A DNA stretch of 64,000 nt, taken from the NCBI RefSeq assembly GCF_000261365.1, contig NZ_AJVC01000003.1, forward strand, positions 1,612,001 to 1,676,000, written 5' to 3'. A program made the translations under genes and the position numbers. Positions 55,022-64,000 of the stretch are shown piece by piece. Each line of letters starts with the position of its first letter. The stretch's first letter is position 1. This DNA is from Herbaspirillum sp. GW103 (GTDB taxonomy: Bacteria; Pseudomonadota; Gammaproteobacteria; Burkholderiales; Burkholderiaceae_D). The notes beneath the pieces were generated by a model. It saw only the letters and a list, made by a program, of their open reading frames with translations. It had not been told where the DNA came from and did no database searches.

Positions 55022-55897
55022 ATGGGCTTCATGGATTGGTGGGATGGCTTCTGGGCCACCTACAACACGGTCATTTTCAGCGTCGGCGTCAATGCCATGC
55101 TGGCGCTCTCGATCTACGTCACGCTCTCCTGCGGCCTGCTCTCGCTGGCCAATGCGGCCTTCATGGGAATTGGTGCCTACACTGCCTCGCTGTTGACGAT
55201 GCAGTTCGACATGCCCTTCCCTGTTGCGCTGGCCGCTGGCGGCGTGTTGCCCGCGCTGGTGGCGCTGGTGATCGGCATTCCCACGCTGCGCTTGTCGGGC
55301 GTGTATCTGGCCATGGCGACGCTGGGCTTTGGCGAAGTGGTACGGGTCATCGTGCTGAACCTGGACATCACCGGCGGGCCCATGGGCCTGAATGGTGTAC
55401 CGCCGCTGACCGAGTGGTGGCACATCGTGCTGCTGCTGGGCGTGACCGTCTACGCCCTGGCGCGCCTGCGCCGCTCCAAGACCGGCCGCGCCTTCGAAGC
55501 CATCAAGGAAGATGAAGTCGCGGCACGTCTGATGGGCGTGAACGTGGCCGGCTACAAGCTCTTGGCCTTCGTCATCGGGGCGGCCATCGCGGGCGTGGCC
55601 GGTGGCCTGAACGCGCACTTCACCTTCACCATCGGCCCCAACAACTATGGCTTCGAGAACGCGGTCGACATCCTGACCATGGCTGTCTTCGGTGGCACCA
55701 GCAACCTGATCGGCCCGATGATCGGTTCGACGATACTCTCGCTGCTGCCGGAAGTGCTGCGTCATTTCAAGGACTTCCGCCTGGCCATCAATGGCCTGAT
55801 CCTGATCCTGGTGGTGCTGTACCTGCCCAAGGGCATCTGGGACCCGCGCCGCATCCGCGCCTTCCTGGGCCGCAACGCTGAGAAGAAGGTGAAGTAA
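55022..55897 (+). CDS. livM: Branched-chain amino acid ABC permease LivM
   Basis: 291 residues with 8-9 membrane segments, GLLSLANAAFMGIGAYTASL and the EAA-like loop GRAFEAIKEDEVAARLMGVN. The ATG starts one base after the livH stop, with GGAAGG upstream. Its stop overlaps the livG start (TAATG). Confidence 0.95.
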   Translation: MGFMDWWDGFWATYNTVIFSVGVNAMLALSIYVTLSCGLLSLANAAFMGIGAYTASLLTMQFDMPFPVALAAGGVLPALVALVIGIPTLRLSGVYLAMATLGFGEVVRVIVLNLDITGGPMGLNGVPPLTEWWHIVLLLGVTVYALARLRRSKTGRAFEAIKEDEVAARLMGVNVAGYKLLAFVIGAAIAGVAGGLNAHFTFTIGPNNYGFENAVDILTMAVFGGTSNLIGPMIGSTILSLLPEVLRHFKDFRLAINGLILILVVLYLPKGIWDPRRIRAFLGRNAEKKVK

Positions 55898-56654
55898 TGC
55901 TTCTACAACTGAACGACATCAGCAAGAACTTCGGTGGCCTGCAAGTGCTGCAGGGTGTGAACTTCAACGTCAAGGAAGGCGAGATCTTCGGCCTGATCGG
56001 CCCCAACGGTGCCGGCAAGACCACCGTCTTCAACCTGATCACGGGCCTCTTGCGCGCCTCCTCCGGCAGCATCCGCTTCAATGACGACGACATCGGTGCC
56101 GTCGCCCCGCACAAGATCACCGAGCGCGGCATTGCCCGTACCTTCCAGAACATCCGCGTGTTCAAGGAAATGACGCTGCTGGAAAACGTGGTGGTCGGCA
56201 TGCACGAACACCTGAACTATGGTGTGACCAGCATGCTGTTGAACCTTGGCGGTTTCCGCAAGGCCGAAAGTGAAGCCCGTGAACGTGCGCTGGAACTGTT
56301 GTCCTGGGTGCGCCTGGATCACAAGGCGCACATGCTGGCCGACAGTCTCTCCTATGGCGAGCAGCGCAAGCTGGAGTTCGCCCGTGCCCTGGCGACCAAG
56401 CCCAAGCTGTTGTTGCTGGACGAGCCGGTGGCCGGCATGAACCCGGCCGAGAAGACCGAGCTGATGAGCGAGATCGTCAACATCAAGGCGCGCGGTTTCA
56501 CCATCTTCATGATCGAGCATGACATGCGTTTTGTCATGGGCCTGTGCGAGCGCATCGCGGTGCTGAACTTCGGCAAGATCATCGCCGAGGGCACGCCAGA
56601 CCAGATCAAGAACAACCAGGAAGTGATCGAGGCCTATCTCGGCAAGGAAGAAGC

Positions 56655-56658
<4 letters not shown>
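55897..56658 (+). CDS. livG: Branched-chain amino acid ABC ATPase LivG
   Basis: 253 residues with Walker A GPNGAGKT, signature LSYGEQRKLEFARAL and Walker B LLLLDEPVAGMNP. The MNPAE motif after Walker B is typical of LivG. It overlaps livM by one base and livF by four. Confidence 0.96.
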
Positions 56659-57386
<728 letters not shown>

Positions 57387-57437
57387 TGGGGATGGCGGGC
57401 ACCGACGAAAAATAATAAAAAATTTTTCAATTAGGTG

Positions 57438-57466
57438 TTGACCATCGGGCTGATAGGCCTTAATAT
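57438..57466 (+). promoter_or_regulatory. Promoter of tRNA-Leu copy 1
   Basis: TTGACC (57438-57443), a 17-base spacer and TAATAT (57461-57466). It is followed by a 19-base leader block (ATGCAGCCTCTTTCAAGCA, starting 57465) that recurs upstream of copy 2. Confidence 0.8.
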
Positions 57467-57509
57467 GCAGCCTCTTTCAAGCACAGCAAGTCACCGCTGA
57501 TGCCAGAAG

Positions 57510-57594
57510 GCCCACGTGGCGGAATTGGTAGACGCGCATGGTTCAGGTCCATGTGCCGCGAGGTGTGGGGGTTCGAGTCCCTCCGTGGGCACCA
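57510..57594 (+). tRNA. tRNA-Leu (anticodon CAG), copy 1
   Basis: An 85-nt class II tRNA with CCA encoded. The acceptor GCCCACG pairs with CGTGGGC, the anticodon loop TTCAGGT has CAG at 57544-57546, and the T-loop is GTTCGAGTC. It is identical to copy 2. Confidence 0.97.
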
Positions 57595-57600
57595 GACATA

Positions 57601-57632
57601 AAAGGTCGGTTGATGAAAATCAACCGACCTTT
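57601..57632 (+). terminator. Terminator after tRNA-Leu copy 1
   Basis: The stem AAAGGTCGGTTGA / TCAACCGACCTTT has a 6-base loop and lies seven bases after the CCA end. Confidence 0.9.
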
Positions 57633-57782
57633 TGCGTTTCTTGGATCGGAAAATAGTTTTACTTTTTGATGGTTTTTCTTTGAAAACTACCTCTTCAAAT
57701 TGTTAGTTTTCAGGAGCTCGCTTCATTCTTGAGCAGCCATTTTTTACTTAGTTTTTTAGGAATAAAAAACTTAAAAAAACAG

Positions 57783-57811
57783 GTGACAACTTAAAAGTTT
57801 GCCCTTAGAAT
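57783..57811 (+). promoter_or_regulatory. Promoter of tRNA-Leu copy 2
   Basis: GTGACA (57783-57788), a 17-base spacer and TAGAAT (57806-57811). The bases between copy 1 and this promoter are A/T-rich and differ from those before copy 1; only the 19-base leader block is shared. Confidence 0.7.
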
Positions 57812-57854
57812 GCAGCCTCTTTCAAGCAATGCAGTTTGAACGCATTGGCAGAAG

Positions 57855-57939
57855 GCCCACGTGGCGGAATTGGTAGACGCGCATGGTTCAGGTCCATGTG
57901 CCGCGAGGTGTGGGGGTTCGAGTCCCTCCGTGGGCACCA
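57855..57939 (+). tRNA. tRNA-Leu (anticodon CAG), copy 2
   Basis: Identical in sequence to copy 1. Minus-strand reading frames over this gene give a peptide with GLEPPHLAAHGPEPCASTNS, a well-known shadow of this tRNA that is often misannotated as protein. Confidence 0.97.
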
Positions 57940-57945
57940 AAATAG

Positions 57946-57986
57946 AAAAGGTCGATTGACGAAAGTCAGTCGGCCTTTTGTATTTT
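57946..57986 (+). terminator. Terminator after tRNA-Leu copy 2
   Basis: The stem AAAAGGTCGATTGAC / GTCAGTCGGCCTTTT contains G-U pairs, has a 4-base loop GAAA and is followed by TGTATTTT. A second near-identical copy is at 58102-58142. Confidence 0.9.
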
Positions 57987-57989
57987 GGG

Positions 57990-58097
57990 GTCCACGAGCA
58001 AAGCGCCTGCGCGCTTTGCGGGAGGGGCGAGAAAGTCCGGCCTTGCAAGGCCGGACGGGGTCGCGGGACGTGACCGAGTGCCTCAGTGCGCAGCAAA
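57990..58097 (+). other. Degenerate tRNA-Leu-like unit between two terminator copies
   Basis: The 26 bases at 58076-58101 (GAGTGCCTCAGTGCGCAGC, then AAAATGG) match the tRNA-Leu 3' end plus spacer at 21 of 26 positions and are followed by the second terminator copy. The rest is not a tRNA. It forms two strong hairpins instead: GCAAAGCGC/GCGCTTTGC (57998-58019) and a perfect 22-base palindrome (58035-58056). It is read as a third, replaced unit of the tRNA array. Confidence 0.45.
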
Positions 58098-58101
58098 ATG
58101 G

Positions 58102-58142
58102 AAAAGGTCGATTGACGCAAGTCAGTCGGCCTTTTGTATTTT
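58102..58142 (+). terminator. Duplicate tRNA-Leu terminator
   Basis: This matches 57946-57986 almost exactly (the loop is GCAA instead of GAAA) and is followed by TGTATTTTT. It stands without an intact tRNA gene in front. Confidence 0.8.
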
Positions 58143-58242
58143 TCGGGGGGCACGTCATGACGGCTAAGTTATCCGAAGTGTCGTTTTTATTATTTCTTGC
58201 GCGCCGTGCAGAATACTCAGAGTCGATCAAGAAACGACATCC

Positions 58243-60534
58243 TCAATTCCCACGCTTGCCCACCACCTTGCCACCTGGTCGCTCCACCGCCCCCCGCACC
58301 TCAAATCGCACCCGATCCAGTTCCTTGCCGGCCTTGTCCTGCAACACCAGCACATGCTTGCCCGGCCAGGGCATCCAGTCGAAACTCAAGTCCTCCAGCG
58401 CAGGCGCAGACGTGCTCGCCACCACCTTCTGTGCCTTCACCCTGCCCGCCTGCATGACCTCCTGCGGCATCAGCTTGCCGTCCAGCATCCAGCGACTACC
58501 GGCAGGCGCACCCTGGGCGCGGAAGCGGATGCGCTGACGGGCAGGCGGAATATCCGGGTCCAGTGCCGCCAGCATGCCCGTGGTGGGATAGGTGATGGCA
58601 GGACGGATATCGCGCGCATGCGCCAGCCGGATCTCGGCCTGCGCCGTGCCGGGCAGAAAATATTCCGTGCGCGCCGCTTCCACCTCCTGCTCATAACGGA
58701 TCACCTGCGCCTGCACGCCAATTGGTTTGGCAGGCGGTCCGTTGCCTGCATCGCGGCCACCGTTGCGTCCACGCTCATGCAGATACTGCATGACTTCCTG
58801 CCACACCGGTGCCGCCCCCGTCACACCGGACACGTCCCACATCGGCGCACCAGAAGCGTTTCCGACCCATACCCCGACGGTATAACGCGAGGAATAGCCC
58901 ACGCACCAGTTGTCGCGCATGTCCTTGGAGGTGCCGGTCTTGACCGCCGTCCAGATGCGCGTGGATAGCGCATTCTCCAGACCGAAGGTACGGGCGCGCG
59001 CACTGCGGTCCGAAAGAATATCGCCGACGATGTAAGCCGCATCTGGGTCCATGACCTGCATGGTGCGCGCTGTGGTACGGGCCTCATCGAGTCGCGTGCG
59101 CAATGGCGTGTAGCGCCCCTGATTGGCCAGCACGCGATAGGCATTGGCCAGGTTGGCCAGGGTCACATCGGCACTGCCCAACGCGAGGCTGTAGCCATAG
59201 TAATCGCCGCTCTCGCGCAGGTTGAAACCCAATGCCTGCAAGCGACGGAAGAAGCGTTCGGGCGTCACCATCACCAAGGTGCGCACGGCGGGGATATTGA
59301 GGGAGGAAGCCAGTGAGGTACGCAGGCTGACCAATCCCTTGTATTGCTTGTCGTAGTTCTGGGGGATATAGAGCCCCGCCGAAGTGGCAAGGTTGACGGG
59401 AGAGTCGTCCAGCAGGGAGGCGGCCGTCAGCCATTTCTTTTCGATCGCCAGTTCGTACAGGAAGGGCTTGAGGGTCGAACCCGCCTGCCGCTGTGCGACT
59501 ACACCATCCACATTGGCCGCCGCCGACAGCGGGCCGCTGGAACCAACCCAGGCCAGCACCTCGCCGCTGGCATTGTCGATGACGATAATGGCACCGTCCT
59601 CGATGTTGCGGTCGGCCAGTCCGGCCAGTTGATGACGCAAGACTTGTGTGGCAAAACGCTGCACGGGCGCATCGAGTGTGGAGCGCAATTGCTGGCCCGG
59701 TGCGTTCAGCAGCTTGCGCGCCAGATGCGGTGCCAGTTGCGGCGCTTCGCTGGTGCCCGGCAAATCACGTCTGGCTGACACGCGCGCCACGGCCAGTTCG
59801 GTGCGACCGTCCATGCCGCTGCACTGCTGCGCTGCCCCCTCCTCCTTGAGGATGGCGCAGGCACGTTCGGCCACGCGGCGCGGCGGCGCATTGGGCGCGC
59901 GGATCAAGGCGACCGCAATGGCGGCCTCACCCTGGTCGAGTCCGCTGGGATGCTTGCCGAACATCACCCGCGACAAGGCGTGCACCCCCACCAGTTCCCC
60001 CCGGAAAGCGACCAGATTGAGATAGGCCTCCAGGATCTGATCCTTGCGCCAGCTGCGTTCCAGCGACTGCGCAATCCATGCCTGCGAAACCTTCTGCGTG
60101 AACGAACGCGCGCCGGACTTGCGGTGCAGATCGTCATAGAGCAAACCCGCCAGCTGCATGGTGATGGTGGAGGCCCCGCGAGTCCTGGTGTTCCACAGAT
60201 TTCCCCAGGCGGAGGCGGCCACGGCACTCCAGTCGATACCGCTGTGCTGGTAGAAGCGTCGGTCTTCCGAGGCAATCAAGGCATGGCGCAGGGCCGGCGA
60301 GACGTCTTCCAGTTTGACCCAGGCCAGCTTGCGCTCGTCCATGTTGATGCGCATGCGCTGCAACAGCTCGCCATGACGGTCCAGCAGACTGGCTTCGGAG
60401 GGCAGGAAATCGCGCTGCACCTCGTTGAACGAAGGCACCGCAGCCGCCGCTATCGGCAGCAGCAAGGCCAACATCAGCGCGCCCCTTGCACACAGTGCGC
60501 CGGGCCGGGATATGCGTGTGGTCATGCCGATCAC
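58243..60534 (-). CDS. pbpC: Penicillin-binding protein 1C
   Basis: 763 residues. After a signal anchor comes the family 51 glycosyltransferase (IASEDRRFYQHSGID with catalytic Glu near 90; GASTITMQLAGLL), then the transpeptidase with SxxK in GSTLKPF near 353, SxN in SSLN, and KTGTS near 533. A C-terminal BiPBP_C domain (about 670-760) marks PBP1C. It polymerises and cross-links peptidoglycan. The GTG at 60534 overlaps the alpha-2-macroglobulin stop (AAGG upstream); an ATG at 60525 is the alternative. Confidence 0.95.
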   Translation of the reverse strand: MIGMTTRISRPGALCARGALMLALLLPIAAAAVPSFNEVQRDFLPSEASLLDRHGELLQRMRINMDERKLAWVKLEDVSPALRHALIASEDRRFYQHSGIDWSAVAASAWGNLWNTRTRGASTITMQLAGLLYDDLHRKSGARSFTQKVSQAWIAQSLERSWRKDQILEAYLNLVAFRGELVGVHALSRVMFGKHPSGLDQGEAAIAVALIRAPNAPPRRVAERACAILKEEGAAQQCSGMDGRTELAVARVSARRDLPGTSEAPQLAPHLARKLLNAPGQQLRSTLDAPVQRFATQVLRHQLAGLADRNIEDGAIIVIDNASGEVLAWVGSSGPLSAAANVDGVVAQRQAGSTLKPFLYELAIEKKWLTAASLLDDSPVNLATSAGLYIPQNYDKQYKGLVSLRTSLASSLNIPAVRTLVMVTPERFFRRLQALGFNLRESGDYYGYSLALGSADVTLANLANAYRVLANQGRYTPLRTRLDEARTTARTMQVMDPDAAYIVGDILSDRSARARTFGLENALSTRIWTAVKTGTSKDMRDNWCVGYSSRYTVGVWVGNASGAPMWDVSGVTGAAPVWQEVMQYLHERGRNGGRDAGNGPPAKPIGVQAQVIRYEQEVEAARTEYFLPGTAQAEIRLAHARDIRPAITYPTTGMLAALDPDIPPARQRIRFRAQGAPAGSRWMLDGKLMPQEVMQAGRVKAQKVVASTSAPALEDLSFDWMPWPGKHVLVLQDKAGKELDRVRFEVRGAVERPGGKVVGKRGN

Positions 60535-63500
60535 GGCGCTGCCTTCACGACCAGCTTGCCATTGGGGATTTCACCAAACATCTCGGGCGCGTACATCGCT
60601 TCCACCCGCGTGGGCGGCAGGTTGAATTCACCGGCGTTGTTCAGACGCACGGTATAGCTGATGCTGGTGCGACCCTTGGGCATGGCCTCGTAGTAGGCGC
60701 GATAGGCTTCAAAGCTGCGCTCTTCATAGGCCAGCCAGCCCATGCCATGCTCACGCGGGGCCGCCTCTTTGCCCTGTGCGATGACGGAGTCGCGCCCCAG
60801 GCCGGAACCCAGCAGGGTGGCACCGCCCGGCACCGGATCGCTGACCACCACCCAGGTCATTTCGGCCTGGGCATCGATGTCCAGCGTCACGCGCAGCACG
60901 TCGCCACGGGTGTAGACGCCGGCTTGCTTCTGCTCGATGGCCTCGACCTTGCGGGTGATGCGATAACCGGCGGCGAAGGGCTGCTTCAAGGGCACCGCGG
61001 CCAGACTCTGCAGGGTGACCCATGGTTTGCCATTCCCCTCTTGCACCACGCGCACGCTGCCACCTTGCGCATTGCCTTGCGGCCACGGCAACTGCAACTT
61101 GCCGCCGTTGGCTGCGCCGCTCCAGGCCAGGCTTTGCGTGGCGGCGCTGGCACCGTTCTGCTCCAGCGTGGCGCGGGTGGTACCGGTGACCGCTTCGGAC
61201 TCGAACTTGCGGGCGAATTTCTCCAGCGCCAGGCTGCCCCAGACGTTGGCCGTGGTGGTGCTCCAGTGGCCGCGCTGCTGCCGGCCGATGGCGCCGGCGA
61301 TCAGGCGCGGCATGTCCTCGCGCCAGGCCGGGTTGTTCAGCTCCAGCAGGATCAGACGGTTGGCATTGGCATCGGCGCTGCTCATGAGCCACCACCAGTA
61401 ATCGCCCTCTTCATTGGAGAAGCCCATGCGCGTACCCTGGAAGTTCAGGCGGGCGCGCAGGATCTGATCAGCTTGCTCCAGCTTCTTGTCGCGCTCGGGG
61501 ATGGCGGCGACCCGCTGCAGGATGCCGATCCAGTCCAGCAGTGCCGATGTGGGCCAGACATTGGGGTTGATCTGGATCGAACCCAGCATCGCAGGCTGGA
61601 CGCGGTTATAGCGCGACAGCGCTTCCAGCGCGGCCAGCTTGCGCACATCCAGATCCTTCTGCGGCGACCAGAATTCGCGCATGACCTTGCCTTCCACGAA
61701 GGCTGCCAGACCATCGAGCATCTTGTCGCGGCTGGCTTGCGGAATGGCGTAGCCGGCCTCGTTGGTGGCGGCCAGCAGATAGGCCGTCAAGGTATCGCTG
61801 CCCCGGCGCGCAGCACTATCACTGGGCGGGAAGTAATAGGCCAGGCCGTCGCCGTCCAGATAGGTCGGCAGGTCCGCCACGATCTTCTGCCAGGCCGCTT
61901 CATCGCGCAGACCGATGGCCTTGGAGGTCTTCTGCTCCAGGCAAGCAAAGGGATAATTGACGAAGTAGCGGGTCAGGGCATCACTGCCACCGGCCAGGCT
62001 GGGCTTGAGCGAGATCGCCAGGCCACCGCGCCCGGGCAGGCTGTCGGCGTGCCGCGCCACGTTCATGGCAGCACTCTTGTCCAGCTGGAACAGCGTGGCC
62101 TGCTGCACCGTGACCGGCACGGCGGGCACAACGCGCTGGGTGAACTTCATCGCGTCACGCGCTTGCTGACCGCCCTGCTCCCGGGCGCTGATTTCCCAGG
62201 CCAGCTGGCTGATATCTTCGGGCGTCTGCACCGGCCACATGACTTCAGTGGACTGCCCGGCGGCGATCTTCACCTCACGTTCAGGCAGCGTCAGCGTACT
62301 GCTTGCAGTGCCCCCGTGCGCACGTGCGGCGACCTTGATGGTCATGTCGTGCGTGGTGGTGTTGCGTACGGTGACGGTGCCATTGAAGTTGTCACCTTCA
62401 CGGACCAGCGGCGGCAGACCGGAAATGAGCTGCACATCCTGCGTGGAACGGATGCTGACGCTGCCGGTACCGAAATCGCTGATGCCGTTCTCGGCGATGG
62501 CAACGATGCGGAAGGAGGTCAGCGCATCATTGAGCGGCACATCGAGTTGGGCCTTGCCCTCTGCATCCAGAGTGACGCTGGGCTTCCATACCAGCAAGGT
62601 ATCGAACAACTCACGCGTGGGCGCACGACCACCGCCACCGCCGGCCGGGGTGGCCTTCTTGCCGTAGTGGCGCTTGCCGACCACCTGCATCTGCGCGGTG
62701 GAGGTTTCCACGCCATAGCTGCGCCGTTGCAGCATCGCGTGCAATACATCCCAGCTGCCATTGGGCTGCAGTTCCAGCAAGGCTTCATCGACGGCGGCGA
62801 GCGCGAATTCACCACCGGCGGCGGGCTTGCCGTTGGGCAGCTTCACCTGCACTTGCACTTTCGCCGTGGCGCGGATCGGATACGTCGGTTTGTCCGTCGT
62901 GACCGCCACCTGCAGACGATGGCCCGCATCACCGACGTTGACTTCGGCAATACCGAATTTCCAGGCCGGCTTGGAAAGATCGACGACGGGGCCCGGTCCC
63001 TGGTATTGGCGGAATTCATGCCACCAGTTGATCGGTTCCTTCCAGCCCCAGATGAAGAAGGAATACCACGGCACCTCGCGCATGCGGCCACGCACAGCCA
63101 GGACCGACACATAGACGTTGGGACCATACTCGGCCTTCATCGGCACACTGATGGCGGGATCCTGGCCGGACAGCTGCACCACGCGCGTATCGATGACACC
63201 CTCGCGTTCGACCGCTACCAGGGCGGTAGCGTGGCGGAATGGCATGCGTACCTGGAAGGTGGCGGTCTCACCGGGCTGATAACTTTTTTTCTCGGGCAGG
63301 ATATCGATACGGTCCTGGTTCTCGCCATCGAACCAGACTTCGCCGCGTCCCGTGACCCACACCGAGGAGCGGGCGGCAGCGGCGTTGCCATGGCCATCCC
63401 TGGCGCTGGCGATCAATTCCACATTGCCCGCTTCCGACAATTCCGTCTCGCAGGTGAACATGCCGTGCGGGTCGCTCTTGCCGGAGCAGAGCTTGCCCAG

Positions 63501-64000
63501 GTCCTGCTTGCTCTCATCGTTTTCATACGCATAGAAGCCGCCGACCATGCGCTTGCGGTGCGAGTTGGTCTTGCGCGCCAGGCCACGGATTTCCACCGGC
63601 ACACCGGCTTGCGGCTGGCCTGCGGTATTGAGGGTGACGGCAGTCAGTGTGAGCTTCTTCTTCACCGAGACCCAGTTGCCGGTACGCAGGCCGACCACCA
63701 CGGCGGAAGGCCACAAGGGCGTAACGCTGGAGATGGTCTGCACCTCGCCATTGGGGTCGCTGTAGGTCATTTCGGTGAGCAGTTCCTGCGGGCGTTGCAG
63801 CGCGGGCAGTTTGCCGATCACGGCGCGGCCTGCACCGTTCTTGTCGAGCGTGACGGCCAGCTTGTCGGCGACGATCTTCTGGTCGTCCGCGTTGCTGTCG
63901 TCATCCTCGCGCGGCGCATCGAAAGAGAAACCGTCGTAACCGGACATGTTCAGCGACCGCGAGCGCAGCAGCGAGGACACCTGCACCGCCTGGTTGGCCG
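60531..64000 (-). CDS. Bacterial alpha-2-macroglobulin (YfhM type), 5' end outside window
   Basis: The frame is open to the window edge, so only the last 1155 or so residues of a protein expected to be about 1700-2000 long are present. The thioester motif CLEQ (61932-61943) is intact, inside YFVNYPFACLEQKTSKA, and the macroglobulin and A2M domains surround it (VQLISGLPPLVREGDNF; VFFxxPLxLPxFARxxD-type bait region not identified). It traps proteases in the periplasm. Pairing with pbpC is classical: PBP1C repairs peptidoglycan while the trap blocks host or competitor proteases. It overlaps pbpC by 4 bases. Confidence 0.95.
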   Translation of the reverse strand, partial: ANQAVQVSSLLRSRSLNMSGYDGFSFDAPREDDDSNADDQKIVADKLAVTLDKNGAGRAVIGKLPALQRPQELLTEMTYSDPNGEVQTISSVTPLWPSAVVVGLRTGNWVSVKKKLTLTAVTLNTAGQPQAGVPVEIRGLARKTNSHRKRMVGGFYAYENDESKQDLGKLCSGKSDPHGMFTCETELSEAGNVELIASARDGHGNAAAARSSVWVTGRGEVWFDGENQDRIDILPEKKSYQPGETATFQVRMPFRHATALVAVEREGVIDTRVVQLSGQDPAISVPMKAEYGPNVYVSVLAVRGRMREVPWYSFFIWGWKEPINWWHEFRQYQGPGPVVDLSKPAWKFGIAEVNVGDAGHRLQVAVTTDKPTYPIRATAKVQVQVKLPNGKPAAGGEFALAAVDEALLELQPNGSWDVLHAMLQRRSYGVETSTAQMQVVGKRHYGKKATPAGGGGGRAPTRELFDTLLVWKPSVTLDAEGKAQLDVPLNDALTSFRIVAIAENGISDFGTGSVSIRSTQDVQLISGLPPLVREGDNFNGTVTVRNTTTHDMTIKVAARAHGGTASSTLTLPEREVKIAAGQSTEVMWPVQTPEDISQLAWEISAREQGGQQARDAMKFTQRVVPAVPVTVQQATLFQLDKSAAMNVARHADSLPGRGGLAISLKPSLAGGSDALTRYFVNYPFACLEQKTSKAIGLRDEAAWQKIVADLPTYLDGDGLAYYFPPSDSAARRGSDTLTAYLLAATNEAGYAIPQASRDKMLDGLAAFVEGKVMREFWSPQKDLDVRKLAALEALSRYNRVQPAMLGSIQINPNVWPTSALLDWIGILQRVAAIPERDKKLEQADQILRARLNFQGTRMGFSNEEGDYWWWLMSSADANANRLILLELNNPAWREDMPRLIAGAIGRQQRGHWSTTTANVWGSLALEKFARKFESEAVTGTTRATLEQNGASAATQSLAWSGAANGGKLQLPWPQGNAQGGSVRVVQEGNGKPWVTLQSLAAVPLKQPFAAGYRITRKVEAIEQKQAGVYTRGDVLRVTLDIDAQAEMTWVVVSDPVPGGATLLGSGLGRDSVIAQGKEAAPREHGMGWLAYEERSFEAYRAYYEAMPKGRTSISYTVRLNNAGEFNLPPTRVEAMYAPEMFGEIPNGKLVVKAAP

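Noticed and set aside
57791-58230. Minus-strand peptides with GLEPPHLAAHGPEPCASTNS
   Set aside because: These are the known antisense shadow of tRNA-Leu(CAG), not a gene.

Overview
The window looks like a chromosomal segment of a high-GC betaproteobacterium, most likely Oxalobacteraceae and Herbaspirillum-like. This is inferred from the gene families and gene order: hemC-hemD-hemX-hemY next to ppc and argH, ppa next to prfC, an assimilatory nitrate cluster, and MlaE-type transporters with an N-terminal STAS domain. No database search was possible.

Layout. (1) 1-4254: the 3' end of an SDR oxidoreductase gene, a tRNA-Ser(TGA) gene, and a small A/T-richer island. The island is bounded by an 18-bp copy of the tRNA 3' end and carries an ISL3-type transposase remnant plus a coupled pair of genes: a NYN/PIN-like nuclease and a NACHT/STAND-like NTPase. 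The pair is the best candidate in the window for a little-known, probably anti-phage system. (2) 4255-14422: an orphan membrane protein, an MFS transporter, and a complete type I secretion locus (TolC, HlyD and HlyB-like) beside its likely cargo, an RTX protein with a C39/papain-like cysteine-peptidase domain set between two RTX blocks. (3) 14.8-18.6 kb: a porin 3' remnant, then an Mla-type lipid transport operon (permease, ATPase, MCE protein, lipoprotein). (4) 18.6-24.5 kb: a LysR regulator, lrgAB, a fetAB-like exporter, a PEBP-like protein with an AraC regulator, and an MgtC-like protein.

(5) 24.6-33.3 kb: a nitrate assimilation operon (transporter, nirB, nirD, an FAD reductase, nasA). Its leader is unusually readable: a near-consensus sigma-54 promoter, two hairpins with ANTAR-type hexaloops, and an intrinsic terminator just before the first gene. 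(6) 33.3-41 kb: tRNA-Pro, tRNA-Arg, a chemoreceptor, a GNAT acetyltransferase, a DUF3300 protein, prfC and ppa. (7) 41-48.4 kb: the hemCDXY operon and the divergent ppc. (8) 48.7-57.4 kb: a secreted alpha/beta hydrolase, an HDOD protein, argH, and a complete branched-chain amino acid ABC transporter (livJHMGF). (9) 57.4-64 kb: two identical tRNA-Leu(CAG) genes with a degenerate third unit, then penicillin-binding protein 1C and a bacterial alpha-2-macroglobulin that runs off the window.

Most of the window is ordinary housekeeping and transport. The accessory signals are concentrated in the tRNA-Ser island and the RTX/type I secretion locus. Regulatory interest is concentrated in the nas leader and the ppa upstream repeats.
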